A DNA stretch of 64,000 bases from Aequorivita sp. H23M31 (GTDB lineage Bacteria; Bacteroidota; Bacteroidia; Flavobacteriales; Flavobacteriaceae): NCBI RefSeq assembly GCF_004022485.1, contig NZ_CP034951.1, forward strand, positions 1,178,001 through 1,242,000, read 5' to 3'. This document shows positions 19,601 through 28,456 of this stretch, piece by piece. A model generated the notes under the pieces. That model saw only the letters and a program-made list of their open reading frames with translations. It had not been told where the DNA came from and did no database searches. How positions within the stretch are numbered: position 1 is the stretch's first letter; the number at the start of each line of letters is the position of its first letter. A program made the position numbers and the translations under genes.

Positions 19601-20838
19601 CTGGCCCTGTCTCAAATGTTGAGGATTTTGAAGAAAATACAATCCCTAGTGGATGGACAACTGTAATCGACACAGGTTCACAAAACTGGACTTTCGGTTC
19701 GGGTGCAATGCCAACAGGAGGTAACTTCACCTCGAAAGCAGCTATTTTTAATGATGATGCTGCTGGTAGTGGATCTGTTAACAAAGCTACCCTATACTCT
19801 CCTGTTTATAACATAACAGGTTCCAGCACTGCGGAAATATCGTTTGATTATGCACTTCAGGAATTCCTCGGGGATGGTAAAATGACGGTGGAAGCTTTTG
19901 ATGGTGCTAACTGGCAACAAGTATTCTTTGTAGATACTAACACAAGTCCAACAAATACTGGAGCCTTGGATGTTTCCGCTTATATTAACCCAGCTTTCCA
20001 AGTTAGATTTATTTATGACGACGAAGGTGGGTGGTCTTATGGTGCAGGAGTAGATAATTTTGTACTTGATTATGAAATTCCAACTGCAACTCCAGTGGAT
20101 ATTCAATTAAATGAGAATGGAACAGCGAATATAGATCCCTATATGCTAATACGTAGTATCGATGAGGCTTGTGGTGTTGCAACGGTTGCAGTGGATGTTC
20201 CACAAGTAACATGTGCGGATATTGGCACCACTATACCAGTAACTGTTTTCGTTAGCGATACTAGTGGTAATGTTTCTTCTTGTACAACTATGATCAATGT
20301 TGTGGATTCTGTGGCTCCGGTTATTACCTGTCCTGCAGATGTAACTGTAGATCCGGGAGCTGGGAATCTGTTCTATATTTTGCCAGATTACTTTGCAACA
20401 GGAGAAGCTACCGCAATCGACAACTGTACTGACCCGGTAATAATTACCACTCAGGACCCTGCCGTAGGAACGGCTCTTACCGATGGAATTCATACTATTA
20501 CCCTAACTGCTGAAGATGAATACGGAAACATTTCTACCTGTAGCTTCGAACTAACTGTTGAGTCCATCCTTGTTGGAATCGATGACAACGTTCTGGAGTC
20601 CGGTGTAGCACTTTATCCGAACCCTGCCAAGAACATTGTAAACCTTGTAAACAAGACCAATATCTCTTTGGACAATATGGTGATATTCGACATCAACGGG
20701 AAAAAAGTTAATCAAATTGACCTTAGAGCAATGGTAGGAGAGAAATCGGTTGATGTCTCTAATTTAGCTTCTGGCGTTTATGTAATCCAAATAGTGGGAG
20801 AAAAAGCGACCACTGTTAAACGTTTGATTATCGAATAA
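16672..20838 (+). CDS. Giant T9SS-secreted adhesin-like protein with GEVED and HYR domains
   Basis: I start at the second ATG (16672; MKKITLLSILCMLLTIPIAFGQ), which gives a clean signal peptide and 1388 residues. Order of parts: an N-terminal beta domain; a GEVED domain (AFIDWNQNGILDDAGE...GEIEDYTVNV, about 270-380); a Gly linker; HYR-like Ig repeats (IVCPSDITANNDPG...VTVVDNEAP); two copies of a roughly 150-residue jelly-roll/MAM-like domain, each with DDEGGWSWGAGVDNF or DDEGGWSYGAGVDNF; further HYR units; and a type A T9SS sorting domain (LYPNPAKNIVNLV...GVYVIQIVGEKATTVKRLIIE). Many cysteines are paired within repeats. It should be a cell-surface protein for adhesion or polymer contact. No catalytic site is seen. 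Confidence 0.9.
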   Translation: MKKITLLSILCMLLTIPIAFGQSSFTAPRGQNGISVINLPAGTTSANNGHSRAMAPQVITYNVSQNIAPGLEIACASPTSFKNNSLYVDFDLENFFGIISDFDVESVEFAIGTISTPTSFPITVKVWSSVGDFPGGALTLQGTSIYTATNADVASIVSVPLTATIPLGEKMVVELMLVDDGTDTNNMRFGTNNDGFMGESWIKAADCGAPTPTAFAALGLTQDLIVNVLGDGETGVIPIFYCNSQGNNPSYENITNVTYAGINNTTATHSGYNDFTAQSAMVTQGETDQISVTITADGSDYVYAFIDWNQNGILDDAGEVYTLATSTSSAGPHTMDITVPADASLGDTRMRVKVGWLQSTPNPCGNFSYGEIEDYTVNVQAPSGGGGGEPPIIVCPSDITANNDPGLCGAVVNFSPAVAIDPEDGVISTVQTGGPASGTLFPVGVTMVKFSATDSDGNTVTCQFEVTVVDNEAPVVVCQNITIDLDAATGLASITAADVDNGSTDNCAIDTMSLDISSFDCSMIGENTVTLTVTDTAGNSSTCTATVTVQDVTAPEVVCVGGFGDFTETEDFEAATVPAGWTATILSGNANWGFGSGDMPTGPDFPTNAAIFNDDAAGSGEANSAQLLSPSYNLTGATSAEISFDYANQTYQNDGKLIVEVYDGSTWQEVFMFDGISGPTNTGPLDMTAYINPNFQVRFIYDDEGGWSWGAGVDNFLLEYQAASGGGLDVYLDANGQATISPNDLVTSVTEACNYTITAAGTGGGTMGALTTLFASGNNGSAGGAVYFDIIVGPADIEITDIDINTGDAGAFTMDVYTKEGTSVGSETNQGAWTLSSTAAGTSAGLDMPSNAVLASPITLSANTTYGMALVLDGTHGHYYTNGDGTNQNFSNADLALALGAASNAPFTGGIFSPRIFNGTIHYIGGPGSGLDFTCADLGQNIVEVTVTDDSGNSTTCMAVINVIDNTAPVIICSGTPGPVSNVEDFEENTIPSGWTTVIDTGSQNWTFGSGAMPTGGNFTSKAAIFNDDAAGSGSVNKATLYSPVYNITGSSTAEISFDYALQEFLGDGKMTVEAFDGANWQQVFFVDTNTSPTNTGALDVSAYINPAFQVRFIYDDEGGWSYGAGVDNFVLDYEIPTATPVDIQLNENGTANIDPYMLIRSIDEACGVATVAVDVPQVTCADIGTTIPVTVFVSDTSGNVSSCTTMINVVDSVAPVITCPADVTVDPGAGNLFYILPDYFATGEATAIDNCTDPVIITTQDPAVGTALTDGIHTITLTAEDEYGNISTCSFELTVESILVGIDDNVLESGVALYPNPAKNIVNLVNKTNISLDNMVIFDINGKKVNQIDLRAMVGEKSVDVSNLASGVYVIQIVGEKATTVKRLIIE

Positions 20839-20863
20839 TATAGTATATGTATAACTAAGAAAG

Positions 20864-20887
20864 ACCTCCCCTCTGGGGAGGTTTTTT
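20864..20887 (+). terminator. Rho-independent terminator of the giant T9SS gene
   Basis: Perfect 8-bp GC-rich stem ACCTCCCC/GGGGAGGT with a TCT loop and TTTTTT after it, 26 bases past the stop. Confidence 0.9.
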
Positions 20888-20955
20888 ATTTAAACCCTTT
20901 AGCCTTTCAAGAGATATCAAAAAGACCTATTTTTAAAACCTTAAAATAACGTACT

Positions 20956-21306
20956 ATGCTGCCTTGGCACCAATATTTAATAGGAGTACTTTTTGTAATT
21001 GCCGGAATGATGCACTTTTGGAAACCCAAAATTTATGAACGCATCCTTCCACCCTACATTCCAGCGCATGGAAGTATGGTTATTATTAGTGGAATTGCGG
21101 AAATGATTCTTGGATTTATGATAATGAACAAAAATTCCCAAGTAGAAGCAGCTTGGGGAATTATAATTCTATTAATCTTGTTCCTCCCCGTCCACATTTA
21201 CATGCTTAAAAATGAGAAAGCAGCCATGAAGTTACCCAAATGGCTTCTAATCCTTCGTTTGCCTCTTCAATTCGCTCTGATGTATTGGGCCTATCTTTAT
21301 ACTTAG
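20956..21306 (+). CDS. DoxX-family small membrane protein
   Basis: A 116-residue protein with four hydrophobic helices (WHQYLIGVLFVIAGMMHFW, MVIISGIAEMILGFMIM, AAWGIIILLILFLPVHIYML and LILRLPLQFALMYWAYLY). The motif AGMMHFWKPKIYERILPPYIP is characteristic of the DoxX/MauE-like family. The role is unknown in most bacteria; related proteins take part in thiosulfate oxidation or redox stress. The following 208 bases before the convergent nuclease gene hold only low-complexity purine-rich sequence with short imperfect repeats of the kind GAACTTGGAACTTG. Confidence 0.8.
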   Translation: MLPWHQYLIGVLFVIAGMMHFWKPKIYERILPPYIPAHGSMVIISGIAEMILGFMIMNKNSQVEAAWGIIILLILFLPVHIYMLKNEKAAMKLPKWLLILRLPLQFALMYWAYLYT

Positions 21307-21514
21307 TTTGAAGTAGAAAGTAGGAAGTGGGAAGAGAGAAATTCGACGGGCGAAGAGGAAAATGAGAAGTTGGATGCTAGAAGTCTTATGTTAGAGTATG
21401 AAAACTTCAGGCTACTGACTACAAACCACAGGCTATTAACCCGAAACGTGGAACTTTAGACTTGAAACTTGGAACTTGGAACTTGAAATAAGAAACCAGA
21501 AACTATTTAAAGAG

Positions 21515-22291
21515 TCATCCAAAAATGTCATTCAGAAGAGAGGCCAATCGTATGCCGCCTTTCTGTAATTGAAATCGGACGGTATCCATATATTTATACA
21601 TATAGTTATAGCCCAATTTCTCACCTACCTCACTATTATCATAAATATCCTCGCAAAGAGCACGGCTTTCATACATCCAATCTAAAACAGTTCCACTTTT
21701 TATTGCTTCAACTTCTTTTTTTGACAAAACATCTGCATTCCTAGCTACCTCTGTATAGGACATTTTATAGCTATCCAACATTTCAGAATCCCATACTTTA
21801 TGAAGGTTTGTTCCATTCCCAAACCAGCGAACTTGAAAGTCGTTTCCACCCTTATCATCCAGTTTTCCAATATGCAGAGGTTGATGCAAGTCCCCTATAA
21901 AATGAACGAGCAGTTTAAGGTAGAATGCTTTTTCATCCTTTGAACTTTTTTCGTCCTTTAAGATCGTTATGCAAGCGTAAATTCCGTTAATGATATCCCC
22001 TTCTTCGCTTTTAGGATAAGTTTCATATCGCTCGCCGAAAGGAAAATTGACATAATGCCACGGCTTAAATGAATCGAATTCTCGATTGCTCTTTATATCG
22101 TCTCCGAATGGCCCAACAAATGCCAATGAATGACCATCCAGCAGTACCGAAATTGCCTTACTTGCTTTCCGATCCAGATATTTCTCTGCAATTTCACCTA
22201 CGACTCTATGCCCGGTTACGCCCCAATCCTCTGCTAAGGCGGGGACAGAATAAAAAAGCACGAAAACAAAAAGAAAAAGAATTCTATACAT
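21515..22291 (-). CDS. Secreted S1/P1-type zinc nuclease
   Basis: A 258-residue protein with a signal peptide (MYRILFLFVFVLFYSVPALA) and mature start EDWGVTGHRVVGEIAEKYL. S1/P1 nucleases bind three zinc ions through the N-terminal Trp and a set of His/Asp residues. Here DWGVTGH, FKPWHYVNFP, HFIGDLHQPLHIG and DKGGNDFQVRWFGNGTNLHKVWDSEML supply the expected ligands. These enzymes cut single-stranded DNA and RNA and remove 3' phosphates, probably for nutrient scavenging in the periplasm or medium. The Trp is two residues from the predicted cleavage point, so the exact mature N-terminus is uncertain. Confidence 0.92.
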   Translation of the reverse strand: MYRILFLFVFVLFYSVPALAEDWGVTGHRVVGEIAEKYLDRKASKAISVLLDGHSLAFVGPFGDDIKSNREFDSFKPWHYVNFPFGERYETYPKSEEGDIINGIYACITILKDEKSSKDEKAFYLKLLVHFIGDLHQPLHIGKLDDKGGNDFQVRWFGNGTNLHKVWDSEMLDSYKMSYTEVARNADVLSKKEVEAIKSGTVLDWMYESRALCEDIYDNSEVGEKLGYNYMYKYMDTVRFQLQKGGIRLASLLNDIFG

Positions 22292-22483
22292 TTGAACGAT
22301 ATTTGGATTTGAATGGCAAAGATAGTAACCCTGATTAGTTTTAAATAATTAATTTCAAATTACCAATAACGCAAATCTTCATTTTCTTCAGAAGGCAGAA
22401 GTTAGAAGGTAGAAGGTAGAAAATATGTCAATTTTCAAGTTCGGTTACCAATCAACAATTAAATTAATTTTAAACTTACTCCC

Positions 22484-23413
22484 ATGAAATATTTTCTTAT
22501 TATAAGTCTTCTTTTTTCTTGGATAGGAATATCACAGAATAATGAATTTAATTCCCAGAATATTGGTATAACTCCCCTAATTGACGGTACTCTATTGGTT
22601 CCAGATACTACAAAAACCCAACCTCTGGCAATCATTATTGCTGGTAGCGGTCCAACCGATAGAGATGGAAACCAGCAGATGATGAAAAACAATTCGCTTC
22701 GTTTTCTTGCCGAAGGTCTTTATAAAGAAGACATCGCCACCTTTAGATATGATAAAAGAATCATCAAACTAATGAGAAATAAATATCTTGATGAAAGAAA
22801 TATTCATTTTAAAGATTTTATAGATGATGCAATTGCAATCTTGAAATACTTTAAAAAAGATCCAAGATTTTCCAAGATTTACATTATTGGCCACAGTCAA
22901 GGTTCCCTCATCGGGATGGTCGCAGCGCAGGAAGGTGCAGATGGATATGTTTCTATAGCCGGCGCTGGTCAGGAAATAGACGATGTAATTGTTGACCAAT
23001 TATCCAAACAGGCTCCCGAGCTGGTAGAAAATGCCCGTACCTCCTTTGACGACTTACGGGCAAATGGGGTTGCGAATAACTATAGTCCCGCACTGGGATC
23101 AATCTTCAGAAAAGAAATTCAGCCCTTTATTTTTAGTTGGATGTTTTATAATCCCCAAGAAGAGATTAAGAAACTTGATATCCCTGTTATGATAATTAAC
23201 GGCGATAAGGATTTTCAGGTTCAAATCTCTGAAGCCGAATTACTCAAATCGGCAGAACCAAATGCTAAATATCTTATCATTCCTAATATGAACCATATAT
23301 TTAAAGAGGTGGAGGGAAATGATCTGGAAAACAGCAAAACTTATAATCAATACGATCTTCCCGTAATGCCCGAATTGACCGACGCCATTTCAATATTTAT
23401 AAAAGAGAATTAA
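22484..23413 (+). CDS. Secreted alpha/beta hydrolase
   Basis: A 309-residue protein with a signal peptide (MKYFLIISLLFSWIGISQ) and alpha/beta-hydrolase features: IIIAGSGPTDRDGNQQ (oxyanion region), the nucleophile elbow GHSQGSLIG, PVMIINGDKDFQVQ with the acid, and MNHIFKE with the catalytic His. Similar proteins are annotated as serine aminopeptidase/dienelactone hydrolase-like exported hydrolases; the substrate is unknown. It stands alone between a purine-rich gap and the DUF819 gene. Confidence 0.85.
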   Translation: MKYFLIISLLFSWIGISQNNEFNSQNIGITPLIDGTLLVPDTTKTQPLAIIIAGSGPTDRDGNQQMMKNNSLRFLAEGLYKEDIATFRYDKRIIKLMRNKYLDERNIHFKDFIDDAIAILKYFKKDPRFSKIYIIGHSQGSLIGMVAAQEGADGYVSIAGAGQEIDDVIVDQLSKQAPELVENARTSFDDLRANGVANNYSPALGSIFRKEIQPFIFSWMFYNPQEEIKKLDIPVMIINGDKDFQVQISEAELLKSAEPNAKYLIIPNMNHIFKEVEGNDLENSKTYNQYDLPVMPELTDAISIFIKEN

Positions 23414-23593
23414 AAGAGAGAATCAACCATTTTAAATTTATTTTACTCAAACGAGTTGGTTCAATTTATAAATGTTATCAACTTCCCCATTTTTTAGAAA
23501 TGTCTGCCTTTTCAATTAAAAGTTTATCCTGTCGACTTTTATCAAAGTGCAATCAACTTACAAATTAATTGTATTTTGCGGCAAAATTAAAAA

Positions 23594-24931
23594 ATGGACG
23601 AAACCGCTACGGAGATACTTAGAGATACAACACCATTATTTACAAACGACACGATTGTCTTTGGAGTTTTAATGGTGGTCTTAGGATTTATTTTTTATAC
23701 ATCCTCAAAAAGCACCGGTTTTTGGAATAAGTTTTACGTTATCGTTCCCGCCTTGTTTATGGCATATTTTATTCCAGCGCTGCTTACGACCTCGGGAATC
23801 ATAAGCCCTGAATGGATTTCCATATCCGATTCAGGGGAAGTAAAAGCGGGAAGCACCAGTCTTTATTATATGTCCAGTCGTTATTTACTGCCAGCGGCGT
23901 TGGTTTTAATGACACTGAGTATCGATTTAAAGGGCGTATTCAAATTAGGCCCAAAGGCTCTGATAATGTTTTTAACTGGAACGGCTGGAATTATAATCGG
24001 GGGACCGGTTGCAGTATTAATTGTGGGAACCCTACATCCCGAAGCCGTGGGAGGCGAGGGTGCCGATGCAGTATGGCGTGGTCTCTCTACGCTCGCGGGA
24101 AGTTGGATTGGTGGGGGCGCAAATCAAACTGCTATGCTAGAGATTTATGGATATAACCAGAAACTCTATGGAGGGATGGTTTTCGTCGATATTGTTGTGG
24201 CAAATATTTGGATGGCAGTGATCCTCTTCGGAATAGGAAAATCGGCAAAAATTGACAAATGGCTTAAAGCCGATACCACCGCAATAGAAAATTTAAAAGC
24301 AAATGTTTCTGAATACACCAAAAAAGTAGATAGAAATCCCACCCTTACCGACTTGATGATCCTTGCAGCAATAGCGTTTGGTACCGTAAGCTTCTCACAT
24401 TTTGGAGCAGATTATATAAGTGCATTTTTTTCTTCTATAGTGGACGATATCCCCAAGGGAATCGTTCGAAATATATTTACGTTTTTAGATTCGAGTTTCT
24501 TTTGGATGATTTCCATTACCACCATTATCGGCATTTTGCTGTCTTTTACCAAAGCCAAAAGTTATGAAGGCGCCGGGGCAAGTAAATTTGGAAGTGTTTT
24601 TATCTACATTCTCGTAGCCACCATTGGTATGAAAATGGATCTTACCTTGATCTTTGACAACCTGTGGTTAATCGTAATTGGTTTGATTTGGATGGCAACC
24701 CACGCGGGATTGATGATCTTGGTTGCAAAATTAATACGAGCCCCGTATTTCTTCTTTGCAGTGGGCAGTCAAGCAAATGTGGGAGGTGCGGCATCCGCTC
24801 CGATTGTAGCTTCCGCCTTCCATCCCTCTTTGGCAACCGTTGGAGTTCTTTTAGCCGTTTTTGGATATGCAATCGGGACGGTGGGCGCAATCTTATGTAC
24901 GGTTTTAATGCAATTGGCTTCAGCAGTCTAA
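23594..24931 (+). CDS. DUF819 family membrane protein (putative transporter)
   Basis: A 445-residue protein with about 11-12 membrane helices. Segments such as WRGLSTLAGSWIGGGANQ and FFAVGSQANVGGAASAPIVA, one in each half, suggest two inverted repeats and are characteristic of DUF819 (YjcL-like), a family related to sodium-coupled carboxylate carriers. The substrate is not known. The gene is monocistronic, starting at an ATG preceded by AT-rich sequence. Confidence 0.85.
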   Translation: MDETATEILRDTTPLFTNDTIVFGVLMVVLGFIFYTSSKSTGFWNKFYVIVPALFMAYFIPALLTTSGIISPEWISISDSGEVKAGSTSLYYMSSRYLLPAALVLMTLSIDLKGVFKLGPKALIMFLTGTAGIIIGGPVAVLIVGTLHPEAVGGEGADAVWRGLSTLAGSWIGGGANQTAMLEIYGYNQKLYGGMVFVDIVVANIWMAVILFGIGKSAKIDKWLKADTTAIENLKANVSEYTKKVDRNPTLTDLMILAAIAFGTVSFSHFGADYISAFFSSIVDDIPKGIVRNIFTFLDSSFFWMISITTIIGILLSFTKAKSYEGAGASKFGSVFIYILVATIGMKMDLTLIFDNLWLIVIGLIWMATHAGLMILVAKLIRAPYFFFAVGSQANVGGAASAPIVASAFHPSLATVGVLLAVFGYAIGTVGAILCTVLMQLASAV

Positions 24932-25083
24932 CAGAAATTCACTAAAACAAACACTTTACAGAAGATCGAAAAACTCAATAAATTTGAAAGATTTTAGCCT
25001 GAATTAATCCAATAATTCTATCATATTTGCACCTGCTTAAAACGGAATTATCTTAGAGCACAGAATTACTTTAAACAATCAAA

Positions 25084-25800
25084 ATGCGCTACTCCACCTA
25101 CATTCTTATAATATTTCTATCAATATTAAGTTGTTCCTCCCCTAACCCGGAAATAATGCACCTTACCGGTGCGGTGAAAGGCTTGGAAAAAGGAACTTTA
25201 TTGCTTCAGAAGTTTGAAGACACTGTTTTGGTTACTGTTGATTCAATGGACATAAATGGAAATTCGCAATTCAGTTTTTCAGAAAAGGTGGAAAGCCCTG
25301 AGATTTATTATTTATACGTGCGTTTAAAAGATGGAACTCTAAAAGACGATAGAATACAATTTTTCGGAGAAAATGGAAATGTAAACATTGAGACAAACCT
25401 CGAAAAGTTTGGGAGTGCAGCAAAGGTTTCAGGTTCTAAAAATGACAGTCTGTTAAGAGACTATTATTTATTGAAGCAGCGCTATATCACTAAAAACTTA
25501 GATTTTATTGAAGTTAGAATTAATGCTCGAACAAAAAACACCGACTCTTTGGTCAAGGAAATAGATAGGAAACAACAAAGTTTGCAGGCCAGCCAGAATT
25601 TTGCGACCATCAACTTTGCAATCAAAAATAGTGATTATGAAGTAGCTCCCTTTCTAATGTTAAGTGAAGCCTATAATTCCCAAATAAAATATTTGGATAC
25701 AGTGTATAACACACTTTCACCAAAAATAAAAGACTCCAAATACGGTAAGGAATTGGAGTCTTTTATTAAAACTTCAAAAGAAGCCGATACACTGTTATAG
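25084..25800 (+). CDS. DUF4369 domain lipoprotein
   Basis: A 238-residue protein with a lipoprotein signal (MRYSTYILIIFLSILSCSS; Cys17 would be lipidated) and a DUF4369 domain (LTGAVKGLEKGTLLLQKFEDTVLVTVDS). In many Bacteroidota this domain precedes a TlpA-like thioredoxin domain. Here the protein stops after SKYGKELESFIKTSKEADTLL, about where the thioredoxin would begin. Standalone DUF4369 proteins of this size are common in Flavobacteriaceae, so this is not necessarily a truncation. It should sit in a membrane facing the periplasm; the function is unknown. It overlaps the convergent small gene by 6 bases. Confidence 0.8.
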   Translation: MRYSTYILIIFLSILSCSSPNPEIMHLTGAVKGLEKGTLLLQKFEDTVLVTVDSMDINGNSQFSFSEKVESPEIYYLYVRLKDGTLKDDRIQFFGENGNVNIETNLEKFGSAAKVSGSKNDSLLRDYYLLKQRYITKNLDFIEVRINARTKNTDSLVKEIDRKQQSLQASQNFATINFAIKNSDYEVAPFLMLSEAYNSQIKYLDTVYNTLSPKIKDSKYGKELESFIKTSKEADTLL

Positions 25801-26061
25801 TGCGTTAATCTGATCTATCAGTTTTTTGCCGCGCTCTTCTAGTTCAGCATTAACGGCTTGAAAATGTTTCTTTTTATTTTCAACTTTTCTCTGATTCACC
25901 TTAGCGATCAACTCATCGAAAGTCAGAATAGCATCTTCAATGATTCCCTCTGCTTTTTTGTTGTCTTTACCTGGATTGGTAAGCTCCCAGATATAAACGG
26001 CCTCAATAATATCTCCCAACACATAGTTGATGTCTTTTTTTAAATCTCTTACGTTTGCCAT
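25795..26061 (-). CDS. Conserved hypothetical protein, 88 residues
   Basis: A small soluble helical protein (MANVRDLKKDINYVLGDIIEAVYIWELTNPGKDN...). The sequence is rich in charged helices (KKAEGIIEDAILTFDELIAKVNQRKVENKKKHFQ) and has no membrane segment or known motif. I recognise it as the type of short conserved protein found in Flavobacteriaceae but cannot name a function. It is upstream of and on the same strand as nothing else: the manA operon begins farther right and ends at 26121, 59 bases before this start, so it may be read from the manA operon or from its own promoter. Confidence 0.7.
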   Translation of the reverse strand: MANVRDLKKDINYVLGDIIEAVYIWELTNPGKDNKKAEGIIEDAILTFDELIAKVNQRKVENKKKHFQAVNAELEERGKKLIDQINAL

Positions 26062-26120
26062 TGTACTGTAAATGTATTACTTGTTAATTAAAATTCGAAA
26101 TTTGGCGCAAGGTACAACAA

Positions 26121-27101
26121 TTAAGGTACGTACACTTCCAAAAATGAAGCTCCTTTTGTATCGAATGTAATCTCTTCTATTTCTGCAGGGATAAGAAGCG
26201 TGTCCCCTATTTCCATTTTCTCCGAAAATCCGTTACCTGCTATAGTTGCCTGACCTTCAAGACACATATAAACAACAAAAGAATCCATATCGCCTAATTT
26301 GCGCACAAAGGATTGCGAAAGATGAAGTTTGTTTGTGGAAAAAAACTCCGTCTCAGCAATATGCACCGGAAAGTTTTCCTTATTCGGATAACTTTCCTTC
26401 TTTGGGTTTGAGCCAAAATCTATTGCGTCCACCGCCAAATCGGTGTGGAGCTCGCGCATTTTCCCATCGGCTTCAGGTCTATCCCAATCATAAATGCGAT
26501 AAGTGATATCTGAGGTCTGCTGAATTTCAGCCAATAAAACTCCAGCACCAATGGCGTGCACCGTTCCCGGATAGATCACAAAGGTATCTCCCTTTTTAAC
26601 AGTTACGGAATTGAGAATTTCGGTGATATTTCCCTCGGCAAGTGTTCTTAAATAATCCTCTTTTTCGAGTTCATTTTTAAACCCAACAATAAGCTGCGCT
26701 CCTGGATCGGCCTGAAAAATATGCCACATTTCCGTTTTTCCAAAGGAATTATGTCTTTGCTTGGCAAGTGAATCCTCCGGATGTACCTGTACGGAAAGAT
26801 CATCAGCCGCATCAATAAACTTGAACAATAAAGGAAACTTATTTCCAAAAATTTTATAAACCCGGTCCCCTACCAATTTTTCTTTAAATTCTGAGAGTAA
26901 TCCGTCCAATGACTTTCCTTCCCAAGGGCCATTGGCAACGATAGAAACATTGTTTTCAACTCCCGAAATTTCCCAGCTTTCACCAATGTTTCCGGTGGCC
27001 TTCTTATTTAAAAGATTATTGAGCTTTTTTCCTCCCCAAACCTTTTCCTTTAAAATTGGTTTAAATTTTAGGGGATATAATTGTGGTTCTGTTTCTTTCA
27101 T
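26121..27101 (-). CDS. manA: Mannose-6-phosphate isomerase, class I
   Basis: A 326-residue zinc-dependent isomerase that interconverts mannose-6-phosphate and fructose-6-phosphate, feeding GDP-mannose and glycan synthesis. The start LKFKPILKEKVWGGKKL, the zinc-site segments LSVQVHPED and GKTEMWHIF, the later YPGTVHAIGAGVLLAEIQQ and TYRIYDWDR are all family signatures. The short length matches the class I form of Firmicutes/Bacteroidota. It is the last gene of idi-queD-manA, overlapping queD by 4 bases (ATGA), which points to translational coupling. Confidence 0.93.
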   Translation of the reverse strand: MKETEPQLYPLKFKPILKEKVWGGKKLNNLLNKKATGNIGESWEISGVENNVSIVANGPWEGKSLDGLLSEFKEKLVGDRVYKIFGNKFPLLFKFIDAADDLSVQVHPEDSLAKQRHNSFGKTEMWHIFQADPGAQLIVGFKNELEKEDYLRTLAEGNITEILNSVTVKKGDTFVIYPGTVHAIGAGVLLAEIQQTSDITYRIYDWDRPEADGKMRELHTDLAVDAIDFGSNPKKESYPNKENFPVHIAETEFFSTNKLHLSQSFVRKLGDMDSFVVYMCLEGQATIAGNGFSEKMEIGDTLLIPAEIEEITFDTKGASFLEVYVP

Positions 27102-27508
27102 TTGCCAGTATAGACCACAAAATTTCGTGGCGTTTCGTAGAGTTTAACGGTAATTGTATATTTGTGGTCTATTCGATTCCGCAGTTTATTCCAGATAACG
27201 ATAGCAATATTTTCGACCGTTGGATTAAGCTCTTTAAATTCGGGAACTTCTATATTTAAATTTTTGTGGTCAAAAGGATCTTCCACTTCTTCTTTAATAA
27301 TCTGACTAACCGCTTTCAGATTCATCAAAAATCCTGTTTTTGGATCCAGCTCTCCAGATATTCCTACTTCTAGCTCATAATTATGGCCATGATAATTGGG
27401 ATTACTGCATTTTCCAAAAACTTCAAGGTTCTTCGCATCATCCCATTCCTCACGGAAAAGTCTGTGGGCAGCGTTAAAGTGCGCTTTTCTATATACGGTT
27501 AGGCTCAT
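27098..27508 (-). CDS. queD: 6-carboxy-5,6,7,8-tetrahydropterin synthase (QueD/PTPS family)
   Basis: A 136-residue PTPS-fold protein. Zinc ligands are seen in HFNAAHRL and HGHNYELEV, and the catalytic Cys lies in GKCSNPNYHGH. ETPRNFVVYTGK at the end is typical. QueD makes 6-carboxytetrahydropterin from dihydroneopterin triphosphate on the way to queuosine and other deazapurines. Its overlap with both idi and manA suggests an operon of convenience rather than one pathway. A folate-related PTPS role cannot be excluded. Confidence 0.9.
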   Translation of the reverse strand: MSLTVYRKAHFNAAHRLFREEWDDAKNLEVFGKCSNPNYHGHNYELEVGISGELDPKTGFLMNLKAVSQIIKEEVEDPFDHKNLNIEVPEFKELNPTVENIAIVIWNKLRNRIDHKYTITVKLYETPRNFVVYTGK

Positions 27509-28023
27509 ACAGCAAGATGTTGGTAAAATTTATCAAAAATTATTTTAAACCATTCGGTGTAATTTGCAGGATTGGTCTTTATGTCAGACTTTACCTCTTC
27601 CAGATCCATCCATTTCCAAGCTGCAACTTCCTCTGGGTTAAGAGTTGGATTTCCTTCATATTTTCCGATGAGAATATGGTCGAGTTCGTGCTCGGTCAAT
27701 CCATTATCAAAAGGAGCTTTATAGATGAATGAAGTAGTTTCCTTTAAGTCCGTTGTAAAACCCATTTCTTCCTTCAACCTTCGCTTTCCGGCCTCCACTA
27801 CAGTTTCACCATCTCGCGGATGGCTACAGCAGGTGTTGGCCCATAAGCCGGGCGAATGGTATTTATCCAAAGCGCGCTGTTGCAGCATAAGTTCGTTTTT
27901 ATCATTAAAAATAAACACCGAAAAGGCGCGGTGAAGGAGTGCTTTTTCGTGTGCTTCCTGTTTGCCCATTAAACCGATCTTTTCATCATTTTCGTTGACC
28001 AATACAACTTGTTCTTCTTTCAT
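27505..28023 (-). CDS. idi: Isopentenyl-diphosphate delta-isomerase, type 1
   Basis: A 172-residue Nudix-fold enzyme that interconverts isopentenyl and dimethylallyl diphosphate for isoprenoid, menaquinone and carotenoid synthesis. The active-site Cys lies in WANTCCSHPRDGE, and the metal/acid residues in LKEEMGFTTDL and YEGNPTLNPEEVAAWKW. LMLQQRALDKYHSPGLWAN is a strong signature. First gene of the idi-queD-manA operon, overlapping queD by 4 bases. On the minus strand a TATTTTTG -7 box lies at 28043-28050. Confidence 0.95.
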   Translation of the reverse strand: MKEEQVVLVNENDEKIGLMGKQEAHEKALLHRAFSVFIFNDKNELMLQQRALDKYHSPGLWANTCCSHPRDGETVVEAGKRRLKEEMGFTTDLKETTSFIYKAPFDNGLTEHELDHILIGKYEGNPTLNPEEVAAWKWMDLEEVKSDIKTNPANYTEWFKIIFDKFYQHLAV

Positions 28024-28456
28024 TTAAAATAGTCTTAACCGCCAAAAATACGAAAAGCGAACTCGTTAAAAAAGCTAAAACCTCGAGGTAATGAAATTGG
28101 AAAATGGAAAAGAGCCACGAGTTTTCAGCGCCTCACATTAATAAGGGTTTGGGCAATGCAAAAAAGAAAAAACTTCAATCAACTTTAGGATCTTGAATAT
28201 TTTTGCAAATATATTTAGGACGGGATGGATATTAAATATCAGGACAGGAATTCAACTTAATGAGTAAATAATGCTGCCTGTCGTTCAATAAAATAATTAG
28301 CGAATTAATAAATATTGATTCCACTCTAGGCTGGCTCTGTGATTTCGTTGAAAAAAGGAAATAATACATACAAAATAGAAATTCGCAAAATCATACCAAA
28401 GCCCCTTATATTCACGCCAACAAACTTTATCTTTGCGCCCATTATAATTTTAGGAA
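28024..28456. other. Divergent intergenic region, idi / prfC
   Basis: A 433-base gap without a gene on either strand. At the left end is a TATTTTTG -7 box reading toward idi (28043-28050, minus). At the right end is a TATCTTTG box reading toward prfC (28428-28435, plus), 21 bases from the prfC ATG. Neither has a clear -33 TTTG at 19 bases. The middle is AT-rich with no strong inverted repeat. Confidence 0.5.

Noticed and set aside
25084..25800. DUF4369 lipoprotein as a truncated TlpA-type thioredoxin
   Set aside because: Standalone DUF4369 proteins of this length are common, and no thioredoxin remnant (CxxC) is seen in the few bases before the convergent gene.
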